Numbered from the stretch's first letter, positions 13,271 through 27,275 are shown. The stretch is DNA of 64,000 nt from Phorcus lineatus (GCA_921293015.1 OV121085.1:10627731-10691730); one strand, 5' to 3'. Notes: a model not told the origin generated them from the letters alone. Made by a program: numbers and translations.

Positions 13271-13902
13271 ACGGTTTCAGATCGTTTAATTTGATGTTAT
13301 GTGACTGACAAAAGATTCCTTTTCTATGATGCTTAAAAAGAAAGACTTTTAATTTATTTTTTGTAAAGATAAATTACGTATGAACAATTGATGACGTCAT
13401 AATAGTGTCAAAAAGTTAATATTAAGAAGTTTTTTAATCATTTTTTTGATGAGTTAAAGGCGACTGATATATATTTTGTTTAAACTTTATGTTACATTTA
13501 ATTTTCATTTGGTATTTCGTTAACATGAAAATCTGGCGCAATGATACGACTTGTATATGTTAATCAATACTTAATATTTTGATTTGTTTTTATTATTTGC
13601 CCATCTTATTATGAATATCTTATTGATGATGTATCATATGGATAATAAAATAATTTGATGATGGTTGTTCTATGTTTCGGGTACTATGGGTAAAGTTTGA
13701 CATGTTTACAATCCTATACGGCTTTTCAAATTGGTGGACATTAGGATATACAGGCATAAGTTCATAAACGTATTAATAACGGGTGCCACCAAGTAGGCTA
13801 AATAGATGTGTAGATTGTATTATTTACATCTACGGGTTAGTCTGCTATATATTAAGTCATAAGTTCTAGTCATATCATGATCGGTCATATAGAGAGAGAG
13901 AG

Positions 13903-14029
13903 ATAATCGCATGTGTCTTGTAATGTGAAAAATAGCATCACGAGTTGATTAAAGTTATAACTATCCAAGGCGTTTTTTATCAACGCGTGATGATGTATTT
14001 GATATCAGAAGACAGGAGGATGACATTCT
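13903..14029. repeat. Foldback (MITE-like) family A, copy 2
   Basis: Shares with copy 1 the inner block GTTATAACTATCCAAGGC next to TTTTTATCAACGCGTG, and the outer block TTTGATATCAGAAGACAGGA. The left arm is more diverged (GTCTTGTAATGTG). Confidence 0.65.
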
Positions 14030-16651
14030 TTTTATCAGCCAAAACCAGTGTTCATTCCATGATACGTAATTTCTTCACACCCGTGTAAGACTGTCATAGC
14101 ATTGTGACGAAGTTATGTTTATGGCGTCATGGAATTATGACATATGTGGTGTCATTTATTTTGCGTTTGAAGGGCGTCGTTCAAAATCTACTGTCGAAAT
14201 GATATCTTGTACGAGATTATACTTGATCTCATGAAATCCATACATTTCTGACGAACACAATTTTTGATGGTTAAGATGCTATAAGGAACATAGAGTTGTT
14301 TCAAAATATCATATTCGCTGAGTTAAATTTAAAGATCACGATAAGGTTGCATATTCATTCAGGAAAGACAGATCGTGAAATTGCACCTCTTTGAATACAT
14401 TTCACATGAACGATAGCTATGACAAAGATAACACAACAGGTCAACGAGAAGATAAGTTAGCATCAAATTTACTTCGTAAAAAGTCAATTAAAGTTAAATT
14501 ATCTGCATACCGTTTTTTAAAATTATTTTTCTCCTTCAAATTTTCACTTTTGAATTTTATTCAATTGAAAATATGCTCTCTTCAGAGGGTAAAACATCTC
14601 ACTACAAGCCGGACTCGACGAAAAAGATATTGTGTATCAAGCAAAACATGCATTTTCGTGTGCGTGTCTTTTAATCATTTGAGGAAGATAGATGAATTCC
14701 CGTAGCTTGACCGACCTTGGTACGTTCATCTAAGAGATCACTGTATTGAAAAGATAGCCTTGCAATTTAAAGTAATTGTTTTCCTTTTCGTAAGATCACT
14801 GCATTCCCTAGGAAAACGTGCTACCTTGCCTTTAATAACTATGTAATAAAATTAATTGCCAAAGACTTTAGGATTTAAACATATATTTAAATACAAGAAT
14901 TAGGAACAGATTATCTAAGTAAAAATACCTTTTCCATGCAATGTACATTAGTAATTTTCATTGTGACATTCAAAGACATACAAAGACTTTCATTCATATC
15001 ATGACATTTCGTATTAATTTTCTCACTGCATCTAGAATGACATTTCATAAAGACGATTATAACATTTAGCATTCACATCATAATTTTTTTCCATCGTGTT
15101 GACTTCAATACATTCCACATTGATGAATACAGATTAGTTTCATATAAGGGCATATCATGTAGAAGAGAACTTTCAAAGTGCATTCATATCATACCTACTG
15201 AGTTACAACATCCTACTGTTTTTATGTCATCACACAGTGTGTGATTTCACTGTCTTATTGAATTTCACCAAGACATTTCATTTTCATAATGATTTTAAAA
15301 CTTCAACAATGAAACGGAAAACATACATTGCACATTAGGTTTATGTCACGACAAGTCATATGGAAGATAAACTTCTATATTGCAATGGAATGTCTTAGGG
15401 CTCAATTCTTATAGTATCTTTGATTAAACATTTGAAAGATTATAAAGTTAAATATTTTTGCGTAATTCACTGTTTCGTTTTAGATTTGGTACATGAAATG
15501 AGCATACTACTTTCACATTCTTGTTATCTTTATGAGAAAAAATGCTGGACTTGGTAAATCATCAATTAGTCCAATTCAATTTATTCGTCGTTTAAATAGA
15601 ATTTGAACTTGGTATAGTCGTGAAAATTGCAAATTGTGACTTCCATGTTATATCCTAGTTATAAATATAAAACATATAAGGGATTTCCATATACATGTTA
15701 TTATGACTTTTTAAAATTAAAGAGTAGAAGGACCAAAAATATGTGTCGAAATTTTGAGCTTACGCGTTTCTATGTATCTTTTATATTGAGGCTAAACATG
15801 ACAGTTACTTTTGATATTTTATCTTAATGGTGGCACGTTATTTCAATTCTTATGTGATCGGTGATTATCTTTCCATTTAGACAGTGAAAATTGTAACTGA
15901 TTTTGAATATTGCTTGAAATATTGAAAATCAGTGTCAATTGTATTCAATGATACTTACATTTTTTTTCTCAACTTTACAAACATGTTAAAGGCGCATAAG
16001 TATGTTGTAAGAGTCAAATATGTCAACCTTTATAAACAGTGTCATTTGGTCGAGAAGAAGTGGTTCTTTCTGAAAATCACCACCTTTTTGCTGACCAGTT
16101 CAGTACGGAGACAATAAACAGTTTGACGTTGTAATTTATGATCGGAAACAGGACAATGGCGCGCGCCAATGACTCAAACGTAATTCTGAAACTTATATAC
16201 AGCACATACGAGAACAAATATCTGTTTATAGTGTTTAATAGATCATTTAACAAATATTCATGTTTATTTGATGCAAAATTGTAACTTTTTATCTTCTATA
16301 TGGTGGTATTAATAATATAATCGAAAACGAAAAATATCTTAATTTTGGCATTTAATGATAAAGAATATTATATTCTGGCTCTTTTTCAGCCAAAGAAGAA
16401 TTTATGAAACATAGTCTGTGTCCCTTTAAACTAACATTGTTGTTGAATATTACAAAAAAGATTATAGGTATATCTTAAGATTTCTTTAATGATTGACCAT
16501 AGTACAAAATCCTTATTGCATAAATCTTATTCTAAAAATGAATATTTTCAAATAAATAATTGATTGGTAATCGGTAAAAGGTTGTGATAGTTATACTGTA
16601 GTGCTTAATTTTCGAAAATGGCAACGTGCATTTCGTTATTATCTATAACGA
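14030..16651. other. AT-rich, no genes recognised
   Basis: Holds a 104-codon chance-like frame (14391-14705) and, near 14705, a block GTAGCTT...GGTACGTTC that recurs in part at about 59190. Confidence 0.5.
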
Positions 16652-16703
16652 CATCATTATATTATATTATATTATATTATATTATACTATATTATATTAT
16701 ATT
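16652..16703. repeat. Pentanucleotide microsatellite (ATTAT)n
   Basis: About ten units of ATTAT with one A-to-C change. It accounts for the Tyr/Ile-rich open frame here, which I do not take as a gene. Confidence 0.93.
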
Positions 16704-17794
16704 GATAAATAAAAAAAACCTAAGATTTATCAGTGGAATAAACCCTCTATCAAGTTGGTGTTTAACAGTGTCGATACAAGATATCTTCACTATCCACATG
16801 TCGAAACCCCTTTTAACTATGTCCAGAAATATAGTTAAACCTTATCTTAATCTCATATAAGTTGCTGCGCCAATTATGAAACTTTACCCATGACACTCGT
16901 GTCAAACGTGTATTTGGCAAAATCCATTAATTATCAATTATTCATTCAACTTATCAAATACTTGATGATAAAATACTAAATTTTCCCAGTGGATTTACCG
17001 TGCTTTCATTCTACAGTATTAAGAAAAAATATGTTATTTTCACTGAGTAAACATATCATTTTGTAACTACTCAAAAGTTCAAGTTCAGGAATGACTCACA
17101 TTAGGAAATTTACTATGTGGTTACAGTGATGACGAACTCTAGAAACCGCTTGTTACGAACATAACCAGATATTCCACATTAATTCCATCTCGACAGAATA
17201 AAACGCCATGCAAAAATAGAAACTTTTGACCCCATTATATTAGACGAACATGATACTTTTCAAGAAAAGATTTCCTCTCTAACTCTCTTTCATAGTAAAA
17301 AATATCGATTTGTGTATATTTGATGTCAGGGTTCTCATGAAAATAGACATGAAATGAGTTTTCTTACATTCGTAGTATTAAAACCATTTAAGGATATTCA
17401 TGTAAACGCTTGATCCTTGATCATATATATTTCATGATTCATGAACGTGCTAAACACTTGAAATGTTTCATCATCTGTTGATTTTCTTGCCAAAGTTATA
17501 TCTCATTCGGTACATGATGTATATACCTGACACATATTTGAAATGTGAGACAACTGAAGTCATGTTGAAATATGATTTGAACTACAAATCTTACTATTCT
17601 GTATATATTCTTGTCATTTAAGTACGACTCCTTTTATCTTGTTACAGAAAGTATGTTACGTATACATTCTTTACGAAATACTCCTCTTCAGTTAAAATAA
17701 AGTCACCAAAATACCACTTTGTTTGTATACACGTAGAACGTTTCCCAGTTTAGAGAGCCCAGAAAACGTTTCGTACTATTTCAATGAGTAATAT

Positions 17795-18019
17795 GATAAG
17801 AGACGAATATATGGATGACAACTTCTTTATTCTTAGAATGCGACGTTTCGACACAGCTTCTTGTGTCGTTGTCAAGCAATGCATTTTTATTCTTAGAATG
17901 CAACGTTTCGACACAGCTTCTTGTGTCGTTGTCATTGCTTGACAACGACACAAGAAGCTGTGTCGAAACGTCGCATTCTAAGAATAAAGAAGTTGTCATC
18001 CATATATTCGTCTCTTATC
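17795..18019. repeat. Foldback element with perfect 87-bp arms
   Basis: The left arm (17795-17881) and right arm (17933-18019) appear perfectly complementary, both containing GGATGACAACTTCTTTATTC and GACGTTTCGACACAGCTTC. Between them lies a partial direct copy of the left arm, offset by 60 bp and ending in TGTCGTTGT. The right-hand strand contains a small hairpin, GACAC with loop AAGAAGCT and GTGTC, followed directly by GAAACGTCG. A diverged copy of part of this unit occurs at 55133. Arm identity suggests recent formation or gene conversion. No transposase is present. Confidence 0.88.
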
Positions 18020-21000
18020 TGATATCCAACTTCTAAATGCCACTCAAAGGAGTAATATGATTACAAATATTTTCAAATACAATATGAAAACTTTCAACCT
18101 CTTTCTGATCAAATAAAAGTAAATTTAATATCATAAAGAAATGTAATCGAAGTTTTAAACGACATGTTTGTTATCAATGATACAATAATTGTTATTACAA
18201 ATTGTTAAACGTATATTTCCAAATAAGCTTACAAATGCATCGTACAATTTTATTTGAAGTTCTCAAGTGATGCAGATGAGATTTCAATCTTTATTCAATA
18301 CTGAAAGGCCACAGGCCTAAAGTACAATTTGAAGGATAATAAAAAAATATAGCAAATCAATATTCATATAAATTGTGACGTCATTTTAAAGAAGAATGAT
18401 AAAATGTGCTTTACTTTCACTGTCTGATTCTAAATGCGTGGTATATAAACATTGCAAGGTTTTGAATTTCAACGAAGTGTTTACACTTTTATAAAGATAA
18501 AAGTTTATCTTTATTAGAATGGACATAATAATACTCTTTAAGGTATCTTTAACGTAATTCATCATAAAATGGACATACGAGCAGAAAGTGTTATTCGTCT
18601 TCCAATAAGTTGTTATTGCATGATTTGCAAAGTCTATCCTCTCTTTTCATGTTAAGAAATCTGACCTTTTTAATCGATAAATCATGCAATGAACATCGGA
18701 AGCGTGATAAACTTATTCTGAACATTCTAATAGTAACACATGATAAATAGTATTCAGTATAAATGTATGGTTAAAAGCTGATCTAAATGTTAAGTATCAC
18801 AGCTACCATCAGTGTCGTAAAAACAATAGATGTTCAGGATTACACAAAGAGAGTTCCTCACCTGAATCACCTGTTTTATGGATTCGAAATAAAACACTTG
18901 TAAAGTGTAAATAAAACTATCATAATGGTTCAAAGAGTCACTACAAACAGAATTTATGATTTTAAGGAATTTAAAAGCATCTGAAAATTTGTATTTCAAA
19001 TAATAACATTTCATTTCGGAACCAATTCTTTCAAGTTCCTATTTACGACGTGCCCTCCGACCAATAATCCTTCAATATACCTAGAACAAAGTGAGACATC
19101 TCGTTGAGTCCAGTAAACCAATACGCTTATTTCCAATTTACCAACTTCAAATAAACGATATTATATTTCCTTTAAACGCTTATAACAAATAAAACCTTTG
19201 CTCATCTTTGTGAAGGTAGGCTCATTAAGCTGTTTATCTGTCTCCAGTCGGCCATAAGGCCACACGCGGCCTTCCCGTAAAACGCCAGTTTAATAAAACC
19301 AATACCATGGGTAATACGACATGAAACGCTCCAGGTACAAATTATAACCAAACAGTTATTGCGGTCCATCGGAAAAGATCAAAGAAGACAGGTAAGGGCT
19401 AAGCTTGATTACCGATTCAGGTGCGACTGTTCATGAGGTTTGAACGTGTTGGGGGATGGGGAGGAAAGCTACTGACCCCTTAAAGGTGTGATGCCACCCC
19501 TCGGCTAGTGCCCCTGACCCCCTCAGAACAATAGGAAGAGTTAGCTAGGCTTTGATCTCAGAGAAACATCCTTACTCTTAGCTTGAAATCTTACTAAACG
19601 TGTTACAGGAGTTTTGGGTGGTGATTGGATAAATACGCTTTTCAGATAATAGGCCTGTTCCTACCGATCGTATTGTAGTTGAATGTTTTAACTTTCTGGT
19701 GTCATGGGGTTGAAATAAAAGAGTTAAAGATAATATTAGTGTGGCGGTTTTGATCACTTTGAAAGTCATTTGGTTGAAAGTGTTAATATCATAGTATATG
19801 TTTGATTTGTCTGACCATTTACAGTTAATGGTGTAGCAATGACTCTTCACATCTTGCGGTCAGCGGGACACTGGGAGTGATTGGTACTTTAAAGAAACGT
19901 AGACATGCTCTTTAACGTTGTCAAGAACAGGAAAATATCTAAACGTAACAAATGAATATTGCATTATGAATGATAGTTACCTCCTTCAAATGATCATATA
20001 CTAATCAATTTAAAAAAATTCAAAATCAATTGTTTGAATTTGTAATCTTTGTACAGTTCTTTTAAACATCATTTACAAATTGTTGTATTAGGAATACATT
20101 TTGTATTAGTTAAATCAATTTACACCTGAAAATATATATCTCATACGAATAAAAGCGCCTCCATTAAGCTATATTTTTAAAATGAAATATTCTGCTGACC
20201 TTTGACTACTTTAAAATACAGCAGGCTACAAGCTTGAAAGATTTCTGCATTCATATCATATATAGCAATTGTTACATTCATTCAGTATAGTAGGTTTTGT
20301 TTATTATAAATCATAACGCTACCTCGAGTAGATATGTCTTTGACGTATTTAAAATTTGGCATTTATAATGTTTCACTGTTCGTTCTCACTTCAATAATGT
20401 TAGAGGAACCTTCCTTTGATTTTAAAAAGTAAAGAAACTTAGCAAAATGGTTTGTTTGATATAAAAAAGATTTACTTGCAACGGACATTTCATGTCATAT
20501 GTTGTATTTCATAGTTTACATCTAAAGTTATTGATTAGAACAATCATTTCTTTGATAAAACATTTTGTTACAAGATTGATTAAATGCGTTAGTGGCTGTA
20601 GCTCATACCATCCTCCCACGCTCCATTGAACCTTTGATAAAAATATTTTCAACAAATTAATAACATGGTAACTGCGATGTTATACAATAACATAATAATT
20701 CTTGACCTAGAAGTACATTTATAAAACAAAGAAGAAATCGAGCTTTTAGTACTCTTTTACTGCATTGCTTTGTGAAATACAATTTACGCTTTTACAGCAA
20801 ATTGTCTACATATATTTGGAACAATAGTTTGAAAATGAGACGATAACACATATATTTGGTTATATACTATGATAGTGCCGCTGTAACGTTTACTTCGCTC
20901 TTCACCGTACATCTACTGTCATTCTCGAATGAGATACTATGCTTATAAATCATCGACATAAAGATTACCTTGCCGATTTGCCGTGAGTGTTCTGTTAAAC

Positions 21001-23440
21001 AAGTTCTTGGATGAGAACCATGCTAGTCAAACTTAAACTCTAAAAATATGTCATATTTCTATACGACCTTTAAAGAGACAATCCGTGAGTTTTATGACAA
21101 TATTTTGCCTTACTACGGTTCTAAATGCCGAATATTCCTAATTCAAAATTTCTCACCCCAAAATGACAAATATATGAAAATTGCAAATTTTCAAAGAAAA
21201 TCGAAAAACTGCCTGAAATTTGTGCAGAAGCCAAACCAAACAAAGTATTTTAACAAATATCAGCAATATAAGATATCAATCAATATCAACTCCTAATCTG
21301 CCTATGAAACTTTCAAAAATTCGTTCTACTAATTGAGGCGCGCCACGTTTCCGGTTTTTGAATGAAAATCGCGACTTAAGCAATTCATTATTTAACTGAT
21401 GAACTTTAAATGGAAACTTTTCAGTAACAGTCGATACTTTTAAAAAAAAACCCTGATAAAGTTGGTAATTAGTGACTTCAAATCACGGAGTGTCATGACA
21501 AAAACATTATACATATACAACTATCGAGTACAAATATTTCATTTACGTACATGTATATTTTGTGAAAGTGTTGATCGAAAGGATATTTTTGGCATGTTAA
21601 GCAATGTTAGAATATCATCAATTCACGTTTATTCTTATGGTTTAACAAAAACGCCCTAAATATGTTTTTAGATATCTTTATTTAGATTTGAAATTAATAA
21701 ATTATATAATGTCTCGAATTACATCAATTCATGAACTAAATCTCTAAAAACAGATCATTGTAACTAAATATTTGATAAATGATATTTATCAAAAGTCAGT
21801 AAAAGTAACTTGAGTATCTAAAGTCTTTATACTTTAAGTCCATTATTTTTCATCCGTGTGAGACACTGAAAAACGTCACCGACATTAAAACAAATTTCAA
21901 AAGAAATTATCTAAACTGTTTAATTATTATTAATATAATTGATTGATTGATTCCTTTAAAATGACAATTCAAAAAAGAAATTCATTTCGGGGAAGCATTA
22001 TTATTGAAAAAAAATGGGTAAAGGCATGTATAAGGCCAGGTTTTATTTAAGTTGTATAACATTCTTATAATATGATTATATACAAATTTATTGTAAAAAA
22101 ATGGTTTAGGACAAACAGCAACGTTAGCCTGATTAGGCGAAATACAAGATCAAAATAATTACCATTTCCAGGAACAACTTCCATAACAATTCTATGTAAA
22201 AGTTAAATTATACAAATGTTGATATATCTATCTATTACCTTTTCCACTTAAAATATTGAAACTTGTCTCTTACTTTGATGTATTGGATTTTAGAGTGCTA
22301 GACATGCAGAAGGAGATAACTAAAATGCACACAATTCTCCTATTGAAAAGACAGAAGAACATATATGTTGATTTTCTTCCCATCTTTCAAAATTTAAAAT
22401 TATGAAATGGTTTTCCGCTCATCACAAAATGCGATCGTAGTTGATGCATAGTCTGACCAAAAATTAGACATGCACGCATATCTCTAGACATAACAAGATT
22501 TTAAAAACCCTATGTCGACCACTATTTACGGGTGCTTCAGTTTGAAAAGTAATTTTTCCTTTGATATATTCAGCTATGTTATGCATTCTCATTAAATTCC
22601 GATTTAACCAAACATCTGCTCGAGTTTTCTCTGTGAACAGCTCAAAGGGGTAATGTCAAATGACCTTTGACTCAGCGCAGAGCTTTTGAAATCGCTTGTT
22701 CTATTCGATATAGAAGGTTTTCCCTCTCTTATATTACGATGGCATAATGTTATGACAATCATTAAACAGTTAACCAGCGGTAACTTGTAAATGGAGCAGT
22801 TCTGTGTTAAATGAAAAAGAAAATTGACATCATCAATGCCTTAGGAGTGATATGTTTAACGAATTAGGAGACCAATACACAATTACGAGGTTATTCACGA
22901 TACAAGACTGTTACATACAATTACATATATTTTAATGAATTTTTAAAACAGTAATGCAATCATCTACACTGAACACTCCTTCAGAGAAAGTAAATCAAGG
23001 ATAAGAATAACTGAAACTTACTGTTTGGGGTTGAAGATGAAGTTAAGATATACATTTGATATACATAGATATATTGGTAAAGTATGATAGTTTGCTGATT
23101 TGATTAGATGTACATTTACTACCAATGGTTGAAACAAACAACAGCAAGTTGTAGAGCGAAAAAAGTCAGCTGTGGTAAGCAATAAAGTAAAATCAGTCTG
23201 TTCTTAATTCCTTAATATTTAACTATTCACCCAAAATGAATATAAATGTTTAATACATTTGGCTTTATATTACGTGATTAAGATGTATGATTATATTTCC
23301 ATATGGTTTAATCATCCATTACCATCATACGCACCTGTTACCATATGAAATAACAAAACTTCGTTTCAGTAACGTTTTTATGAGTTAACACATATCACAA
23401 GATATCACAAAATACAGTGCGCACAAGGAGAACTCGATTT
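18020..23440. other. Mostly AT-rich non-coding DNA with one GC-richer patch
   Basis: 19.22-19.56 kb is GC-richer, contains GATCAAAG and a strong donor-like CAG/GTAAGG at 19391, and could hold a non-coding exon or enhancer. TGACGTCA occurs at 18376. Nothing else is recognised. Confidence 0.45.
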
Positions 23441-23552
23441 ATCATCCAAAACTGTGTGGAAGATAAAGCGATATCTCTTAGAGGAGATATCGTTTTGACT
23501 GTAGATTTTGAACAATGCCCTATTACAGTCAAGTTCATGACATAACAATTGC

Positions 23553-23626
23553 TTTACGTCATCAAGTAATGACATCACAATGCTATGACGTCATAAACAT
23601 GACAATGTCACAGTGCTATGACATCA
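23553..23626. promoter_or_regulatory. Cluster of four CRE-like octamers
   Basis: TTACGTCA, TGACATCA, TGACGTCA (23586-23593) and TGACATCA occur within 75 bp, the last three preceded by AATG or GCTA-type words, as if amplified from one motif (CAATGCTATGACGTCAT and CAGTGCTATGACATCAC). Confidence 0.4.
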
Positions 23627-23701
23627 CCGCATTGAGAGTCTAAGAGGAGGGCGGAATTCAGAAGTATACATTTTTCACGAAATCGAAATGTGGATGATAA
23701 A

Positions 23702-23845
23702 TAGAATTTCACCCTCGTGTCTCCTGATATCAAATATATCAACACTCGCTGATAAAAGTAAAACTATCCACGGCCTCGGATATTTTAACTTTTATCAACT
23801 CGTGTTTATATATTTGAAATCAGAAGATACTTGGGTGAGATTATC
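23702..23845. repeat. Foldback (MITE-like) family A, copy 1
   Basis: A 144-bp imperfect palindrome centred on GGCC at 23772-23775. Left end TTTCACCCTCGTGTCTCCTG, right end CAGAAGATACTTGGGTGAGA; ATCAAATATATCA and CTGATAAAAGTAAAACTATC recur inverted in the other arm. Two related copies exist, at 13.9 and 31.9 kb. No coding capacity. Confidence 0.8.
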
Positions 23846-24157
23846 CTTGAATCGTTTATAGAGAGGAAAATAAAAGTTTTAGCACTTGGCGATCCAAGCT
23901 ATTCATCTACAAATAAGCTACTCGAATCTGAAAACAACTAAACTATATGTTTTTGAAAGCGTGGTTTTATGAAATATTTTATACTTGTGACATAACAGTG
24001 CATATGAACTTTTCATAAGATGTAAATAATTACAAAAAGGCAATAAATATATTCATGTATCAAAATAACATAATATGTCTATTTATTTCAGTCAATAACG
24101 TGTTGTACAATACCTTAAGTAGTATTTTAGAAAGAAGTGCTATTAGAAGTAGAGGTA

Positions 24158-24219
24158 ATAGTAGTAGTAGCAGCAGTAGTAGTAGTAGTAGTAGTAGTAG
24201 AAGTAGTAGTAGTAGTAGA

Positions 24220-24264
<45 letters not shown>
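24158..24264. repeat. Trinucleotide microsatellite (TAG/GTA)n
   Basis: About 35 units of TAG, with interruptions by CAG near the left end, AAG in the middle and GATAG at 24218. Confidence 0.95.
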
Positions 24265-26490
24265 GTACAGAAGCAGCAAATACAGATAATTTGCTATCGG
24301 TTATGTCTGTAATGAAAATTTAGAAATAAACACATTTTGAAATGTGAATGTAATATTCATTTCCATTGTACTTCTTATTCCAACCAACAACATATTATTT
24401 TCAAAAAAAGTTTCATAACATTTTTCAGTAAACCACTTTAAAACATCTTTTTCGTCTGAAGAGGTAATAAGTGAATAAGAAAAGGAGGCACAGCATAATC
24501 AATGTTATGCAATATATCATATATCATATTCACAATTTTAACGTTCGATATTAGGTAATAAAGATAGCAGTTAATTAAGTATTGTATTTCTGTAAAATCT
24601 CAGGGACAGTGCCTGTAATAAACTATTATGGTGCACCCTAAAGTTTTTGTTATTTTCTTATACATTAATGGCATTTTATTTATCTATATCTAAAACCATG
24701 TTTGTAAATGATACGGCGTATGTTTATTTGAATATGAAATATTTTTGTAAAACCAGTCGTCAATCAGATTTTGTTTGAATTTAGTTTAAAAGTCTAAACT
24801 CTAATCACATTGTATAAAAATAAACAGAATAGTCTAATTACGGAGTCATTTTTGTTGTAAGTTGACCTTTTAGAGAGATGATTAAGGATGAACTTTTCGA
24901 AAGAGTTTCAGCAACAAGTCAGAACAACAAATCAAATTAAAATATGTTGTTTCAGAGAAGAACTCGATCGTCGATGCGTAATAAATTGTAATTATTACCC
25001 ATTATAATTCTGAACATTAATTATCATATTATTCTATTATCTTCAATACCATTAGATTGCTTGTTTTAATATCGTATAAACTAGCTATACCATAAAAACT
25101 TAGCATTGCCATAAGGACAATAAGGACTTAATTCCATATTATTTTATCGCATTTATTCAGTCCAGTCTGTAAAATCATTGGTCCAACAGTCCGTTAAATT
25201 GTTTTTCCTAACAATCAAAATGTCAAGAGTATTAATACGTATTTTGAAGATACTCTTCTAAAGGAATTCATTAGGAAATTCGTGACTTATATGTGCAGCA
25301 TTTCAATATGACATAAAAAGAAAACAAACTATTCTCCGAATGAGACCGTAGTTATTGCAGACAATAGTTTCACTGTACTTTCGTTTCTTTGTTGACATGT
25401 ATTTCATCGACATGTTATATTCAAATTTATCCAAATCTCGCACAACAATTACTCATTCTGACGGAAACAAAGAATAACTGTGACCTTAATGTTGCTCCGG
25501 AAGTCGAAAGACAAATTGGTCATGCGCATGGAGACCTTTGAATGGTCATTCAATGTAAACGATTCAATGTATTATATTTTCCAGTCTTTCTTGAACACAA
25601 AGGACTGAACAGTGTAGAATAGTAACAACAACATAACCATCAATCTCCTTTAATATAAAAATAAATCTCTGACTTTAGATAAAAACATTATCAAATCATC
25701 TAAACTGATATCTATTTTGTTACAATGTATTTATCGTAAGAATAAATCATACTTACATTAACTTACGCAATATATCAAGGATAATATTAGAAATTCATGG
25801 AAAATTATCATTTAATCGAAATCAATGGAATAACACATTCTCCTGTTAGGTCACAGTCGATTGCTTTCGTGGGATAATATTTAAGCAGGCATCGAGAGCG
25901 TGTTATGATGAAAAGCTGTCAGCTTTCATTTACCAACAAATGTTAAAACAGCTGATGTCCGATCTCGGTATGGACTGTTACGATACCCAAATTGGTTGAC
26001 ACCACTTGGTCAAATATCGATTTATCAGATTCAAACAAACATTGCAATAGACACGATCAATTCTTAACTCCACATGCCTTGGCTTGGACATCTTAACCTT
26101 CTTAAGGTTACTCCATATCCACTCTTCGAAATTTGTCTTTGGCTTTATAGATTACCTACTTTGGACAAATGTAAACGCATTTTCTTTTATGTTACAACAT
26201 GAGGTGAAACTATAAGACGTGGAAACAAAGTCAATAAAAGTCAGTTTTACCTGTATTTAAGGGGTATCCATTACTTGAAGTCAAGGCCTGACTACAGTTA
26301 TGAAGAAGGACGTACAGTGGAAGGCCTACCTCTAAATCTTACCCTCAATCTCCACCTTCCTACAATGAATTTCACACGGAAGTGATATAATTTCTTTTCC
26401 TACGCTATGGCGAATTTGCACGACTAGACAAAACGAGAGGTTATTTCCAGCTTTCAGCAAGAGAGTTTTTATCAGTTTGATGTACTGGTG
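24265..26490. other. Non-coding, nothing recognised
   Basis: AT-rich with no long frame, clear repeat or motif cluster. Confidence 0.55.
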
Positions 26491-26523
26491 TGAGATGGCC
26501 TGAGACAATTGTTTTTAACTCTG

Positions 26524-26652
26524 ATGGACCGATCTCTTTCACGATGGTTTGTTCACTGCTACTTACTAGCCTCGTGTTTCGCCGTGGACATGTCCAGCAA
26601 ACAGCCTGGGGACCTGGCATGTGGACGTGTAACTATCCCCCCTGCCGAGTGA
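26524..26652 (+). CDS. Possible secreted-peptide first exon
   Basis: ATG at 26524 opens 42 codons to TGA at 26650. The N-terminus MDRSLSRWFVHCYLLASCFA looks like a signal peptide: Arg residues, a hydrophobic core, and a plausible cut after CFA. It is followed by VDMSSKQPGDLACGRVTIPP. The patch is GC-richer than its flanks. The true exon could leave at GTAACT (after ACGR) or GTGATA (near the stop). An overlapping frame, MVCSLLLTSLVFRRGHVQQT, is also open here. I do not recognise a family, no further exon was found, and the signal-peptide likeness may be chance. Confidence 0.3.
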   Translation: MDRSLSRWFVHCYLLASCFAVDMSSKQPGDLACGRVTIPPAE

Positions 26653-26958
26653 TACATTTCAACCAAGCGTGCAGTCTCTCTACGGCTTAGTTGCTCTCCA
26701 TGTGTGTTCATATTGCAGTTGGATGCTGACGTGCATAATTAAACATGCACTATTTGGTGGTGAATGGCAGTCTCTTATGAATAATCTCTTTTCCCAAGGA
26801 TGCATGTTTGTGCATGTTTGTATGTGTGTTTGCAGTTTCAGTAATAAGTGTTTGTTACTTCCTCTTCCACCTACACGCATTTTATGCATTTTTAAACTTT
26901 ACTCGGGTACAACTATTCTATCAGAGATTTAATTATGAAACCATGAAGCGTTACCACG

Positions 26959-27275
26959 TTAAAGGGGCCGTAACACATTATGAAGATAACGGAAATAAAT
27001 ATATCAAATTGCAGGACAATACCTTAAATGAAAAGAGGCAGTTTTAAAACAAATCCATTTTCTAACTCAAATGGTTAAAAGGTGTTCAAACAAAAATGCC
27101 CGTCAGTCGATTTTGAGTGATATATTTTTCATAAGTGACTGTACAACTACGAACGATCGGGTAAGTAATGAGATAGTTTGATTATCTCAATACAATACAT
27201 TTGGCATAAACAAATGTTTATTTTTGAAAATTTGAAGAAATAAATCTTCGAAAGAACGTACTAGTGCCCCATTAG
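26959..27275. repeat. MITE-like family B, copy 1
   Basis: Left terminus TTAAAGGGGCCGTAACAC, right terminus CGTACTAGTGCCCCATTAG, which are roughly inverted. Internal blocks shared with the copies at 50.2 and 51.4 kb are GGAAATAAATAT, GATCGGGTAA and ACATTTGGCATAAAC followed by AATGTTTATTTT. About 317 bp, no open frame. Confidence 0.68.

Noticed and set aside
16618-16860. 80-codon open frame
   Set aside because: Created by the ATTAT microsatellite.
17934-17985. Functional hammerhead ribozyme
   Set aside because: The GAAAC box and one stem are present but the CTGATGA core is not conserved and stem III is not evident; kept only as a resemblance.
17750-18036. Three overlapping open frames at the foldback
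   Set aside because: They are the same sequence read from inverted copies; no start context or domain.
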